Shown: one piece after another, positions 9,053 through 17,667 of the stretch
Layout of the letters: each line of letters begins with the position of its first letter
Position numbering within the stretch: position 1 is the stretch's first letter
NCBI RefSeq assembly: GCF_009734405.1
Contig: NZ_CP046453.1
Location: forward strand, 2,170,001 to 2,234,000
Reading direction: 5' to 3'
Source of the DNA: Corynebacterium comes
GTDB lineage: Bacteria > Actinomycetota > Actinomycetes > Mycobacteriales > Mycobacteriaceae
DNA length: 64,000 nucleotides
Notes under the pieces: generated by a model
What the model was told of the DNA's origin: nothing
Databases searched by the model: none
Seen by the model: only the letters and a program-made list of their open reading frames with translations
Made by a program: the position numbers and the translations under genes

Positions 9053-11064
9053 AGGGCGCGGTCACACACCTGATCGTCGGCCCCGACGGCCACGGGGTCA
9101 CCGAGTACGCGCTCGCCCTGGCACGCCATGCCGGCGGCGGCGTGGTGCGGGACATCGGCCCGCTGCCGCCCGGACCGGTGCACGTCACCTTCACCGACCA
9201 CCTCTTCGGCCCCACTCCCGAGGAGGCCGTCGACCGGGTGCTCGCCCGCTGTGCCGGACACACCCTCAGCCTCAGCCTGCACGACATCCCGCAGCCCGAG
9301 GAGGGGGCGCAACGGTTCGCCCGGCGCTCCCCCGCCTACCTCCGACTGGCCGGGGCCGCGGACCTCGTGGTGTGCAATTCACGGCACGAGGCCTCCTTCT
9401 TCCCTGACTCCGTGGAGGTGATTCCACTGCCGGTACCACCTGTCCGGTCGCGGTACCGGCCCGAACCGGGCACGGTGGGCATCCTCGGTTTCATCTACCC
9501 CGGCAAGGGCCACGACGACATCATCCGGGCGCTGGCCGGCACCGGGCTCAAGATCCGGGCTCTCGGCGGGGTGAGCGCAGGCCATGAAGACTGGGCCCGT
9601 CACCTGCAGGATCTCGCCACCGAAAGCGGCGTTGACCTGCGCATCACCGGTTATCTCTCCGAAGCCGATCTCGCCGAGGAGATGGGACGGGTGGCCGTGC
9701 CGGTGTGCGCCCACCGGCACTACTCCGCCTCCGGATCGCTCATGACCTGGCTGGGTGCCGGCCGCCACGTCCTGGTGAGCGACTCGCCCTACACCCGCGA
9801 GATGGCCCGGCAATGGCCCGACCGGATCGGCATCGTCGCCGACTGGCGCGATGCGCTTCTCGACGCCGCCGCCTCCCCCACCCCGCCGATCGGCACCCCC
9901 GACGGGTGGGACTGGCCGGAGGTCGCCGCCGGGTGGTCCTCGGTGTGGGAGCGACTGTGGCCGAGCGTGAGCGTGGTCATCCCCTACTTCAACAACCCGG
10001 ACGGCCTCCGGGAGGTCGTCGCCGCGGTGCGCGCCCAGGACTACCCGGGGCAGGTGGAGATCGTCGTCGCCGACGACGGTTCCACGGTCCCTCCCCCGGA
10101 GCTGGGTTGCGTGGTGGTGCGCCAGGAGGACCTGGGTTTCCGGGCGGCGGCGGCCCGCAACCTCGGTGCCGCCGCGGCAGACGGTGAGGTGCTGGCCTTC
10201 TTCGACGGTGACACCGCCCCCTGCCCCGGTTACCTGCGTGCGGTGGTGCCGCATGTGACGGCGAACCCCCGGGCGGTGGTGCTGGGCACCCGTCTCACCG
10301 GCCCCGAGCGGACGGAACCCGCCTGGCTGGCACAGGCCTGGGACCGGACGGGGCACCTTTCACGTGCGGACGAAACCAGCTGGCGCTTCATCATCTCCGC
10401 AGTCCTGACCTGCGGGAGAACCTTCTTCGACCAGGTCGGGGGCTTCGACTCCACCATGGTCGGCTACGGCGGGGAGGATTGGGAGTTCGGTTTCCGGGCC
10501 TGGCACGCGGGGGCCGGCTTCGTCCACGAACCCCGGGGCGTGGCCACCCACGACGAGCCCGACTGGGGTGGCCGTTCAGCGGACATCGCCCAGAAGAACG
10601 CCGAGTCCCTCGCGCTCGCCCACCGCATCACCCATCCCTCCGCCCGTCCTGCCGGCGTGATCTTCGAGGTGGCTGACGTCGCGGTGTGTGTCCCCGCCTT
10701 TGCTGCACCGGGCGTGACGGAGACCGTCATCGCCGGTTGGCTGCGGGCCGGGGACGTCGTCGTGGTCACCGAGACAGTGCCGGCACTTTTCCGCGCCGAC
10801 CCCAGGGTGCGTACCCACGCGGGGGGACAACGGGCCACGTTCACCCTCACCCGACCGGCGGTACCCGCCGCGCCGATCGCGGAGCTGGTGGACCGGATCT
10901 GCGCCGGGGGCGGGGACGCGGAACTCACCGTCGGCGGGGAGGTGGCGGCGGGGGTGCGGACGCGGCGTCGGGAAGCTCTCGGCGGCGACACCATCGAACT
11001 TCCCGTCGAGTGGGAGATCATCGGGGGCCCGCGGCGGCTCGAACGTGACTTCGCCGGATGGTGA
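9049..11064 (+). CDS. Two-domain glycosyltransferase (GT4-like + GT2)
   Basis: 671 aa with two transferase modules. Residues about 1-300 are GT-B-like (GPDGHGVTEYALALARHAG, LGFIYPGKGHDDIIRAL, SASGSLMTWLGAGRHVLVS). Residues about 303-540 are a GT-A family 2 module: SVVIPYFNNPDGL, VVADDGS, the DxD FFDGDTAPCPGY and VGYGGEDWEFG. A remaining tail of some 130 residues is unassigned. A bifunctional enzyme adding two sugars is likely. It is translationally coupled to the WcbI-like gene. Confidence 0.85.
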   Translation: MKGAVTHLIVGPDGHGVTEYALALARHAGGGVVRDIGPLPPGPVHVTFTDHLFGPTPEEAVDRVLARCAGHTLSLSLHDIPQPEEGAQRFARRSPAYLRLAGAADLVVCNSRHEASFFPDSVEVIPLPVPPVRSRYRPEPGTVGILGFIYPGKGHDDIIRALAGTGLKIRALGGVSAGHEDWARHLQDLATESGVDLRITGYLSEADLAEEMGRVAVPVCAHRHYSASGSLMTWLGAGRHVLVSDSPYTREMARQWPDRIGIVADWRDALLDAAASPTPPIGTPDGWDWPEVAAGWSSVWERLWPSVSVVIPYFNNPDGLREVVAAVRAQDYPGQVEIVVADDGSTVPPPELGCVVVRQEDLGFRAAAARNLGAAAADGEVLAFFDGDTAPCPGYLRAVVPHVTANPRAVVLGTRLTGPERTEPAWLAQAWDRTGHLSRADETSWRFIISAVLTCGRTFFDQVGGFDSTMVGYGGEDWEFGFRAWHAGAGFVHEPRGVATHDEPDWGGRSADIAQKNAESLALAHRITHPSARPAGVIFEVADVAVCVPAFAAPGVTETVIAGWLRAGDVVVVTETVPALFRADPRVRTHAGGQRATFTLTRPAVPAAPIAELVDRICAGGGDAELTVGGEVAAGVRTRRREALGGDTIELPVEWEIIGGPRRLERDFAGW

Positions 11065-11075
11065 GGCCGGACAGC

Positions 11076-11102
11076 GAAAAGCCCCGCACCAGGTGCGGGG
11101 CT
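11076..11102 (-). terminator. Terminator of rpiB
   Basis: Nine-bp GC-rich stem (AGCCCCGCA with TGCGGGGCT, 11080-11102) with loop CCAGG. On the minus strand it is followed by TTTTC, directly downstream of the rpiB stop. Confidence 0.75.
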
Positions 11103-11118
11103 GAGAGGCAGGGGTGAC

Positions 11119-11592
<474 letters not shown>

Positions 11593-11599
11593 GGCTCTG

Positions 11600-11605
11600 A
11601 CTCTA
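11600..11605 (-). promoter_or_regulatory. -10 element for leaderless rpiB
   Basis: TAGAGT on the minus strand matches TANANT and is 7 nt from the rpiB ATG; no ribosome-binding site is present. Confidence 0.6.
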
Positions 11606-11719
11606 CCCAGATGCGTGAACCCTCTCACGATCTGTCCGGATCAACCGGCGCACCCCGGCGCGCGCCAGCATCAGGCCACGGGCGGCGTCCATACTCCGGG
11701 CGTCGGCGATCGGGGGTGG

Positions 11720-12337
11720 CTAGAACTGCGGGTTCTCGGTGCGGGAGCGCTTGATCTCGAAGAAGTAGGGGTACTCGGCGAGGCGCACGGCGGCGTCGAA
11801 AAGCTCACCGGCCTCCTCACCGGTGGGCACCCGGGTGATCACGGGGCCGAAGAAGGCGGTGTCGCCGAACTTGATCACCGGGGTGCCCACCTCGTCGCCG
11901 ACGCCGTCGATGGCGCTCTGGTGGAAGTCGCGCAGCTGCTCGTCGACCTGCTCCGAGTTGGCCACGGTGGCGTAGGTGGCGTTGAGGCCGACCTGGTCAA
12001 GTGCCTGCTCGATGACGCCGTCATAGGCACCGAAACCCTTCTTTCCGCTCTCCTTGCCGGCGTGGACGATGGTGCCCATTGCGGTGTAGAGCTCGTCGAC
12101 CTTCTCCGGCTCATCGGCGGCGACCTTGGCGAAGACGCGGGCGGGACCCCAGGCGGCCTTCATCATCTCGGTGTAGCCTTCGTCGAGGTCACGGCCGTCG
12201 TTGAGCACGGACAGAGACATCGGGGTCCAGGTGACCTCGATGTCGCGGACCTTCTCCACCTCCTTGATCCAGCGGGAGGTCTGCCAGGCGAAGGGACAGG
12301 TGACGTCGAACCAGAACGTTACGCTTTTAGTGGTCAT
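11720..12337 (-). CDS. DsbA-fold protein of the Rv2466c (mycothiol-dependent reductase) family
   Basis: 205-aa thioredoxin-fold protein with the inserted helical domain of DsbA/Rv2466c. Shared landmarks are SVTFWFDVTCPFAW, TSRWI.EVEKVRDIEV, MSLSVLN, WGPARV, LYTAMG, VGTPVI, FFGPV and YPYFFE.KRSRTE. The mycobacterial enzyme, as I recall it, has a CPWC active site; here it is C14-P-F-A17, so only the first Cys remains. A monothiol mechanism using mycothiol is inferred. A -10-like TATCGT lies 8 nt before the ATG. It lies between rpiB and pepN. Confidence 0.85.
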   Translation of the reverse strand: MTTKSVTFWFDVTCPFAWQTSRWIKEVEKVRDIEVTWTPMSLSVLNDGRDLDEGYTEMMKAAWGPARVFAKVAADEPEKVDELYTAMGTIVHAGKESGKKGFGAYDGVIEQALDQVGLNATYATVANSEQVDEQLRDFHQSAIDGVGDEVGTPVIKFGDTAFFGPVITRVPTGEEAGELFDAAVRLAEYPYFFEIKRSRTENPQF

Positions 12338-12406
12338 GACTCCCCACGATAGACACAGATTAGGCTTGGGGTAGTCCCGCCCGGCTCAAGCATCAGGAGA
12401 TCGCCC

Positions 12407-14974
12407 ATGACATCGACGAACCTCACCCGTGATGAGGCCGCCCACCGTGCACGACTGCTGGAGGTGGACAACTACGACATCGCCCTGGACCTGAGCGGCC
12501 CGGACACCGGGTTCTCCTCGGTCACCACCGTGTCTTTCACGGTCCGCGAGCCGGGTTCGACGTTCATCGATCTGCGCGCCGACAGCGTGGAGGGTGTGCA
12601 TCTGGACGGCCGGGACATCCGCCGCGAGGCGCTCACCCTCAACGACCAGGGCTACGACGCCACCCACGGCATCGCGCTGCGGGACCTGACCGTGGGCCGG
12701 CACACACTGCGGGTCACCGCGACCTGCCCCTACTCCCGGACGGGCGAGGGCCTGCACCGTTTCGTCGACCCGGCGGACAACCTCACCTACCTGTACACCC
12801 AGTTCGAGACGGCCGACGCCAAACGAGTGTTCGCGTGCTTCGACCAGCCCGACCTCAAGGCCACCTACGACATTTCCGTGGTCACCCCGACCGACTGGAA
12901 GGTCATCTCGAATGCGCCGCAGCAGGTGAAGGCCTCCGGCGGGCACCTGATCCACCGCTCCCGCGTCGGTTACCCGCTGTCCACGTACCTGGTCGCCCTG
13001 TGCGTCGGCCCGTACCACGAGGTCCGCTCCACCTGGCACGGCACGCTCACCCACCACCCGGAGACCCCGGCCGACCAGCCGACGGACGTCACCGTGCCCA
13101 TGGCGATCTACTGCCGGCGGTCCCTGGCGGAGCATCTCGACGCCGAGCGCCTGTTCACCGAGACGAAGCAGGGTTTCGACTTCTTCCACGCCCACTTCGG
13201 CATGGCCTATCCCTTCGGCAAGTACGACCAGGTCTTCTGCCCCGAATACAACATGGGCGCGATGGAGAACGCCGCATGTGTGACCATCCGGGACGAGTAC
13301 GTCTTCACCTCGAAGGCCACCCACTACAAGTACGAGCGTCGGGCGGAGACGATTCTCCACGAGCTCGCCCACATGTGGTTCGGCGACCTGGTGACCATGG
13401 AGTGGTGGGATGATCTGTGGCTCAACGAGTCCTTCGCCACCTGGTCCGCCGCCCTCTCCCAGGCCGAAGCCACCGGGTACGACACCGCCTGGGTGACGTT
13501 CGCCAACGTGGAGAAGTCCTGGGCCTACAGCCAGGACCAGCTGCCGTCGACCCACCCCATCCTCGCCGACGCCACCGACATCGAGACGGTGGAACAGAAC
13601 TTCGACGGCATCACCTACGCCAAGGGTGCGAGCGTGCTCAAGCAGCTGCAGGCCTACGTCGGCCGGGACGCCTTCCTGGCGGGCGTGCGCCGTCACTTCG
13701 CCGACCACGCCTGGGGCAACGCGACCTTCAACGACCTGCTCGCGGCACTGCAGACCGCCTCCGGTCGCGACCTCTCCGGCTGGGCCGACCAGTGGCTGAA
13801 GACCACCGGCATCAACCGCCTCTCCCCCACCACCGAGGTCCGGGACGGAAAGTACACCTCTTTCGCGGTCGAGCAGGGCGGGGCCGAGCCCGGCGCGGAG
13901 GAGCTGCGGACCCACCGCATCGCCGTGGGCCTCTACTCGCTCATCGACGACCGCGTGACCCGCACCCACCGCGTCGAACTCGACGTCTCCGGGGCGACGA
14001 CGGAGGTGCCGGAACTCCTCGGCGTGGGGAAGGCCGATCTTGTCCTGGTCAACGACGATGACCTCAGCTACTGCCTCATGCAGCTCGACGAGGGGTCTCT
14101 GGCGTTCGTGGTGGACAACATCGACCGCATCGACGACCCCATGGCCCGTACCCTGTGCTGGTCCGCCGCGTGGGAGGCCACCCGCGACGGGAGCATGAAG
14201 GCCCGTGACTTCGTCCGCCTGGTCGCCCGCGGGGCGCAGGCCGAGACCGAACTCGCGGTCCTCGAGCGCATCCTCGCGCAGGCCACCACCGCACTGCGCA
14301 CCTACGCCGATCCCGCCTGGGCGGAGACCGAGGGCCGCGACCTGCTCGTCGACGCCTTCCTGGCCGGCGAACGCGAGGGCACGGAGGAGACCTCGCTGGT
14401 GTTCGCGCAGGCCCTGACCAGGCTCCCGCTCAACGACACCGCCGCGGAACACCTCGAGCAGGTCCTCGCCGGATCCGATGACGCCGAACTGCGGTGGCTC
14501 GCGCTGGCGGCCCTCATCGCCTACGGAAGGGTCGACGTCGCGGCCGTTGAGGCCGAGCGCTCCCGCGACCGCTCGGCCACCGGCGCCCAGGCCGCCCTGC
14601 GTGCCGAGGCCGCCGTGAATGACCCGGCCGTGAAGAAGCGGGTGTGGGACGAGGTTGTGGCCGGTGATCTGGCGAACCTGGACGCCCGCCACAAGATGGC
14701 CGGGCTGGTGTACCCCGGTTCCACCGGGCACCTCATGCCGCTGGCGGAGCCCTACTTCGATGTGGCCCGGAAGCTGTGGGAGAATTCCTCCACCGAAATG
14801 GCGCTGAATACACTCAACGGCCTGTATCCGGTGTGGGACATCTCCACCGAAGGGCTCGCGCGTGCCGACGCCTTCCTCTACCACGACCTCCCCGCCGGCC
14901 TGCGCCGGGTGATTGCGGAGCAGCACGACCGGGTCGCCCGCGCCCTGCGCAACCGGGCGGTGGATGCGGAGTAG
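12407..14974 (+). CDS. pepN: Aminopeptidase N (M1 metallopeptidase)
   Basis: 855-aa cytosolic zinc aminopeptidase that trims N-terminal residues from peptides. The exopeptidase motif GAMEN is present (YNMGAMENAACV). The zinc site is H318-E319-L-A-H322 with the third ligand E341 (LWLNESFATW). An ERAP1-like C-terminal helical domain fills the last 300 residues. AGGAG lies 7 nt before the ATG. It converges on the GntR gene with 6 bp between the stops. Confidence 0.96.
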   Translation: MTSTNLTRDEAAHRARLLEVDNYDIALDLSGPDTGFSSVTTVSFTVREPGSTFIDLRADSVEGVHLDGRDIRREALTLNDQGYDATHGIALRDLTVGRHTLRVTATCPYSRTGEGLHRFVDPADNLTYLYTQFETADAKRVFACFDQPDLKATYDISVVTPTDWKVISNAPQQVKASGGHLIHRSRVGYPLSTYLVALCVGPYHEVRSTWHGTLTHHPETPADQPTDVTVPMAIYCRRSLAEHLDAERLFTETKQGFDFFHAHFGMAYPFGKYDQVFCPEYNMGAMENAACVTIRDEYVFTSKATHYKYERRAETILHELAHMWFGDLVTMEWWDDLWLNESFATWSAALSQAEATGYDTAWVTFANVEKSWAYSQDQLPSTHPILADATDIETVEQNFDGITYAKGASVLKQLQAYVGRDAFLAGVRRHFADHAWGNATFNDLLAALQTASGRDLSGWADQWLKTTGINRLSPTTEVRDGKYTSFAVEQGGAEPGAEELRTHRIAVGLYSLIDDRVTRTHRVELDVSGATTEVPELLGVGKADLVLVNDDDLSYCLMQLDEGSLAFVVDNIDRIDDPMARTLCWSAAWEATRDGSMKARDFVRLVARGAQAETELAVLERILAQATTALRTYADPAWAETEGRDLLVDAFLAGEREGTEETSLVFAQALTRLPLNDTAAEHLEQVLAGSDDAELRWLALAALIAYGRVDVAAVEAERSRDRSATGAQAALRAEAAVNDPAVKKRVWDEVVAGDLANLDARHKMAGLVYPGSTGHLMPLAEPYFDVARKLWENSSTEMALNTLNGLYPVWDISTEGLARADAFLYHDLPAGLRRVIAEQHDRVARALRNRAVDAE

Positions 14975-14980
14975 AGCCGG

Positions 14981-15712
14981 TCAGCGGGCGCCGGTGACCA
15001 CCCGCACGTGGGCGAGGTCCGGGCGCAGCACGTAGCGGGAGTACTCGACCGGCGCCCCGTCGTCGGTCGACGTCGTGCGGTAGATGCGTAACAGCGGGAG
15101 GTCCCGGTTGACGCCCAGGATCTTCCCTTCCTCGTCGTCCGCCAGCCCCGGGAGGATGGTCTCGGATTTGCGGGCGGGGCGCAGGTTCCAGCGGGTGTCC
15201 AGCAGCTCGGGCATGGACTGGCGGAGGTCCTCCTCCAGCAGGCCCGGCACGAGTTCAGCCGGCAAGTAGGAGTTCTCGATGATCAGGGGGGTGTTGTCCA
15301 CTGAACCGACGCGGGCGAGATGGTAGACCGGATCTCCGGTCCTGAGGTTCAGCGCCGCCGCCACGCACGGGGCCGCGCTGACGCGGCTGACCTCGAGTAC
15401 CTCGGCGGCCATTTCCCGGCCTTCCTTCCGGAGCTGCTGGACGACCCCCTCCATGCAGCTCAGGTCCACGATCATGGGGATCGACCGGACGAAGGTTCCC
15501 CCCGAGCGTCCCCGACGGCGTTCGATGAGTCCTTCCTGCTGGAGGACGTCAAGGGCGTTGCGTACGGTCATCCGGGCTACCCCGAACTCGTCGACGAGCT
15601 CCCGCTCGGTGGGCAGCCGGTGTCCCCCGGAGAACTCACACCGGGCGATGCGCTCGCGGATGATATCGGCGATGGCCTGATAGGCCGGACGACGAGAAGG
15701 CGGATGGTTCAC
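14981..15712 (-). CDS. GntR-family regulator, HutC/UTRA subfamily
   Basis: 243 aa. The N-terminal winged helix carries LPTERELVDEFGVARMTVRNALDVLQQEGLIERRRGRSGGTF-type spacing (about residues 33-75). A UTRA ligand-binding domain follows (VYHLARVGSVDNTPLIIENSYL, ... PVEYSRYVLRPD). It likely senses a small metabolite, possibly a sugar phosphate or amino acid derivative. A GTG start at 15712 lies 6 nt after TAAGAT (15719-15724), so it is probably leaderless. The adjacent SDR and DMT exporter are candidate targets, with no proof. Confidence 0.9.
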   Translation of the reverse strand: MNHPPSRRPAYQAIADIIRERIARCEFSGGHRLPTERELVDEFGVARMTVRNALDVLQQEGLIERRRGRSGGTFVRSIPMIVDLSCMEGVVQQLRKEGREMAAEVLEVSRVSAAPCVAAALNLRTGDPVYHLARVGSVDNTPLIIENSYLPAELVPGLLEEDLRQSMPELLDTRWNLRPARKSETILPGLADDEEGKILGVNRDLPLLRIYRTTSTDDGAPVEYSRYVLRPDLAHVRVVTGAR

Positions 15713-15759
15713 GCACCCATCTTAGTCATATCAAATGCGGTTTATGGAATTGCCCCGGG

Positions 15760-16497
15760 TCACGCAGGGGCACCCTGTTTCCGGTCCCCCACCTCGATGC
15801 GCGGGCGTACGGAGACGTCGGTGATCTGGGTGCTCGGACCAGCGTCAACGACCGTACGGATCGCGCGGGCCACCTCCACCGGTGCAATGTAGTGCTCCGG
15901 CACATACTCAGCGCCGCTCTGCGCCTGCAGCTTCTCCAGCATGGGGGTGTCGGTGGGCCCGGGGGCGACGGTACTGACCCGGACTCCCGCCCCGGATTCG
16001 GCCTTACGGAGACCGTCAGCGAGCGCGTAGAGGGCGTGTTTGGTGGCTGCGTAGACGATGTTGTCGCCGTAGGAGCCCCGACCGGCGCCCGAGTTGATGA
16101 ACACCACCGACCCCTGGGCCGCCCGGAGCGCGGGCAGCAGCCGCCGGGTGAGTTCGGCGGGTACCACGACGTTGATGTCCATGGCCGTACGCCAGTCCTC
16201 CACCCGGGCGGATTCCACGCTGAACCTGGTGGCGATGGCGGCGGCGTGCACGAGGACGTCGATACGCGTGAGGTCCAGCAAGGGGACGAGCGAGGAGGGC
16301 GAATCGGCGCCGCCGAGCAGGTCGGTGACCAGGTCGGTGGAGACCGGCGTGACGTTCGAGAGCGCACCGAGTTCGGCCAGGGCGTCGTCATTACGCCCGA
16401 GGGCGTAGACATGGTGGGTGCGGGCGAGTTCCTCGACGATCTCGCGTCCCATGCCGCCCGTCGCTCCGGTGACAATGGCGATTGCTTCGGTGGTCAT
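15760..16497 (-). CDS. Short-chain dehydrogenase/reductase
   Basis: 245 aa classical SDR. The Rossmann motif TGATGGMG is at the N-terminus, the catalytic Ser is in FINSGAG, and YAATKHA provides Tyr and Lys. The substrate is unknown. ATG 16497 is set by TAGAGT (16505-16510) 7 nt upstream, a leaderless arrangement. It is divergent from the DMT exporter gene, with only 60 bp between the starts. Confidence 0.9.
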   Translation of the reverse strand: MTTEAIAIVTGATGGMGREIVEELARTHHVYALGRNDDALAELGALSNVTPVSTDLVTDLLGGADSPSSLVPLLDLTRIDVLVHAAAIATRFSVESARVEDWRTAMDINVVVPAELTRRLLPALRAAQGSVVFINSGAGRGSYGDNIVYAATKHALYALADGLRKAESGAGVRVSTVAPGPTDTPMLEKLQAQSGAEYVPEHYIAPVEVARAIRTVVDAGPSTQITDVSVRPRIEVGDRKQGAPA

Positions 16498-16504
16498 ACC
16501 ATGG

Positions 16505-16510
16505 ACTCTA
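16505..16510 (-). promoter_or_regulatory. -10 element for leaderless SDR gene
   Basis: TAGAGT (minus strand) is 7 nt from ATG 16497 and identical to the rpiB -10. Confidence 0.55.
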
Positions 16511-16557
16511 GCCGGGGCCACGTACGCGCGGTCCAATCTGTCCGAAAGAGGAGGACC

Positions 16558-17499
16558 ATGTTCGGAATCGTGTTCGGCGTCCTGGTCGGACTGGTGATGC
16601 CGGTGCAGACCAACGCCAACTCCCGCCTGCGCTTGTCGGTGGGCTCGCCGTTCCTGGCGTCGCTGGTGTCCTTCACGGTGGGTTTCCTGACCCTGCTGGC
16701 GTCCGCCCTGCTCATCGACGGCCGCCTCCCCGACCCCACACTCACCGCCGGGCTGCCCGCCTGGTTGTGGTCCGGCGGACTGCTGGGAGTGGTGGTCCTG
16801 ACCGGCAACATCTTCCTCTTCCCCCGGTTGGGCAGCGTGCAGACGGTGGTGCTGCCCATCGCGGGGCAGGTCATCATGGGGCTGCTCATCGACCACGTCG
16901 GCTGGTTCAACGCACCCCAGGCCACACTTGATGCCCCGCGGGTTCTGGGGGCATTGCTGCTGGTGCTCGGCGTCGTCGGTGCGATCGGCCTGGGGGATGC
17001 CCTCCTGCACCGCGACAGGGCCGTCGGCACCGGATCGAGCGCAGGTCTGAGTCTGTGGGCCTGGCGGATCGCCGGGGTGGTGTTCGGCATGTTCTCCGCC
17101 ACGCAGACCGCCGTGAACGGTCAGCTGGGTGTGGTGCTGGGCACCGCGACGGGGGCCGCGTTGGCCTCCTTCACCATCGGCGTGGCCACGCTGCTGTTCA
17201 TCGTGCTTTTCACCCGCGCGAAGTGGCGGCTCCGCGTGCCCGAGGGGCATGAGCGCAACCCGTGGTGGATGTGGATCGGCGGCTTCCTGGGCGCGGCGTT
17301 CGTGTTCGGCAATGCGTTGCTGTCGCCGATCATCGGCACGGGACTGACGGTGATGACGATCCTGCTGGGCATGATGGCGGGCAGCCTGCTCATCGACCAC
17401 TTCGGACTGCTCGGGGCACGGAAGAAGCCGACCACCGTGCTGCAGGCCGTGGGGCTGGCATGCATGGTGGCCGGCGTGGCCGTGATCAGGCTGGTGTAG
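16558..17499 (+). CDS. DMT-superfamily membrane transporter (DUF606/YdcZ type)
   Basis: 313-aa integral membrane protein with about ten hydrophobic helices in two homologous halves. Each half opens with a similar motif, VFGVLVGLVMPVQTNANSRL and VVFGMFSATQTAVNGQLG. This duplicated DUF606 form belongs to the drug/metabolite transporter superfamily. The substrate is unknown. GAGGA is 3-8 nt upstream of the ATG at 16558. The first 65-bp repeat copy lies 28 bp after the stop. Confidence 0.88.
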   Translation: MFGIVFGVLVGLVMPVQTNANSRLRLSVGSPFLASLVSFTVGFLTLLASALLIDGRLPDPTLTAGLPAWLWSGGLLGVVVLTGNIFLFPRLGSVQTVVLPIAGQVIMGLLIDHVGWFNAPQATLDAPRVLGALLLVLGVVGAIGLGDALLHRDRAVGTGSSAGLSLWAWRIAGVVFGMFSATQTAVNGQLGVVLGTATGAALASFTIGVATLLFIVLFTRAKWRLRVPEGHERNPWWMWIGGFLGAAFVFGNALLSPIIGTGLTVMTILLGMMAGSLLIDHFGLLGARKKPTTVLQAVGLACMVAGVAVIRLV

Positions 17500-17527
17500 G
17501 CAGGCCCCGGCCGCAGGAGCGGGACTT

Positions 17528-17592
17528 GGACCTGACGAAGCTGGCTACACCGGACACATATGCGCACGGTATAACCAGGAACCTCAGGTCCA
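17528..17592. repeat. 65-bp palindromic repeat, copy A
   Basis: Shares 59 of 65 bases with copy B (18650-18714). Each copy is itself an imperfect inverted repeat: GGACCTGA.GAAGCTGG outer arm against CCAGGAACCTCAGGTCC. It sits downstream of the DMT gene and upstream of the AbiEi-like gene. It could act as a terminator hairpin or be a REP/MITE-like unit. Confidence 0.8.
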
Positions 17593-17612
17593 GCGGTCCG
17601 GGGAACCTCTGG

Positions 17613-17657
17613 GCCTGTCGGGAAGTCCAACTAAGGCAAGGGACTTCCACGACAGGC
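17613..17657. repeat. Imperfect inverted repeat before AbiEi-like gene
   Basis: GCCTGTCGGGAAGTCC pairs with GGACTTCCACGACAGGC over 16 bp with one bulge and a 12-nt loop. It ends 10 nt before the ATG, so in mRNA it would sit immediately upstream of the RBS (AGAGGG). Confidence 0.7.
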
Positions 17658-17667
17658 GAGAGGGACA

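Noticed and set aside
11593..11719. 127-bp gap between rpiB and the Rv2466c-like gene as a possible small gene
   Set aside because: No plausible start with RBS or -10, and no coding signature; only the rpiB promoter was identified.
12386..14926. 846-codon minus-strand open frame opposite pepN
   Set aside because: Same GC-driven antisense effect; pepN on the plus strand carries GAMEN and HExxH.
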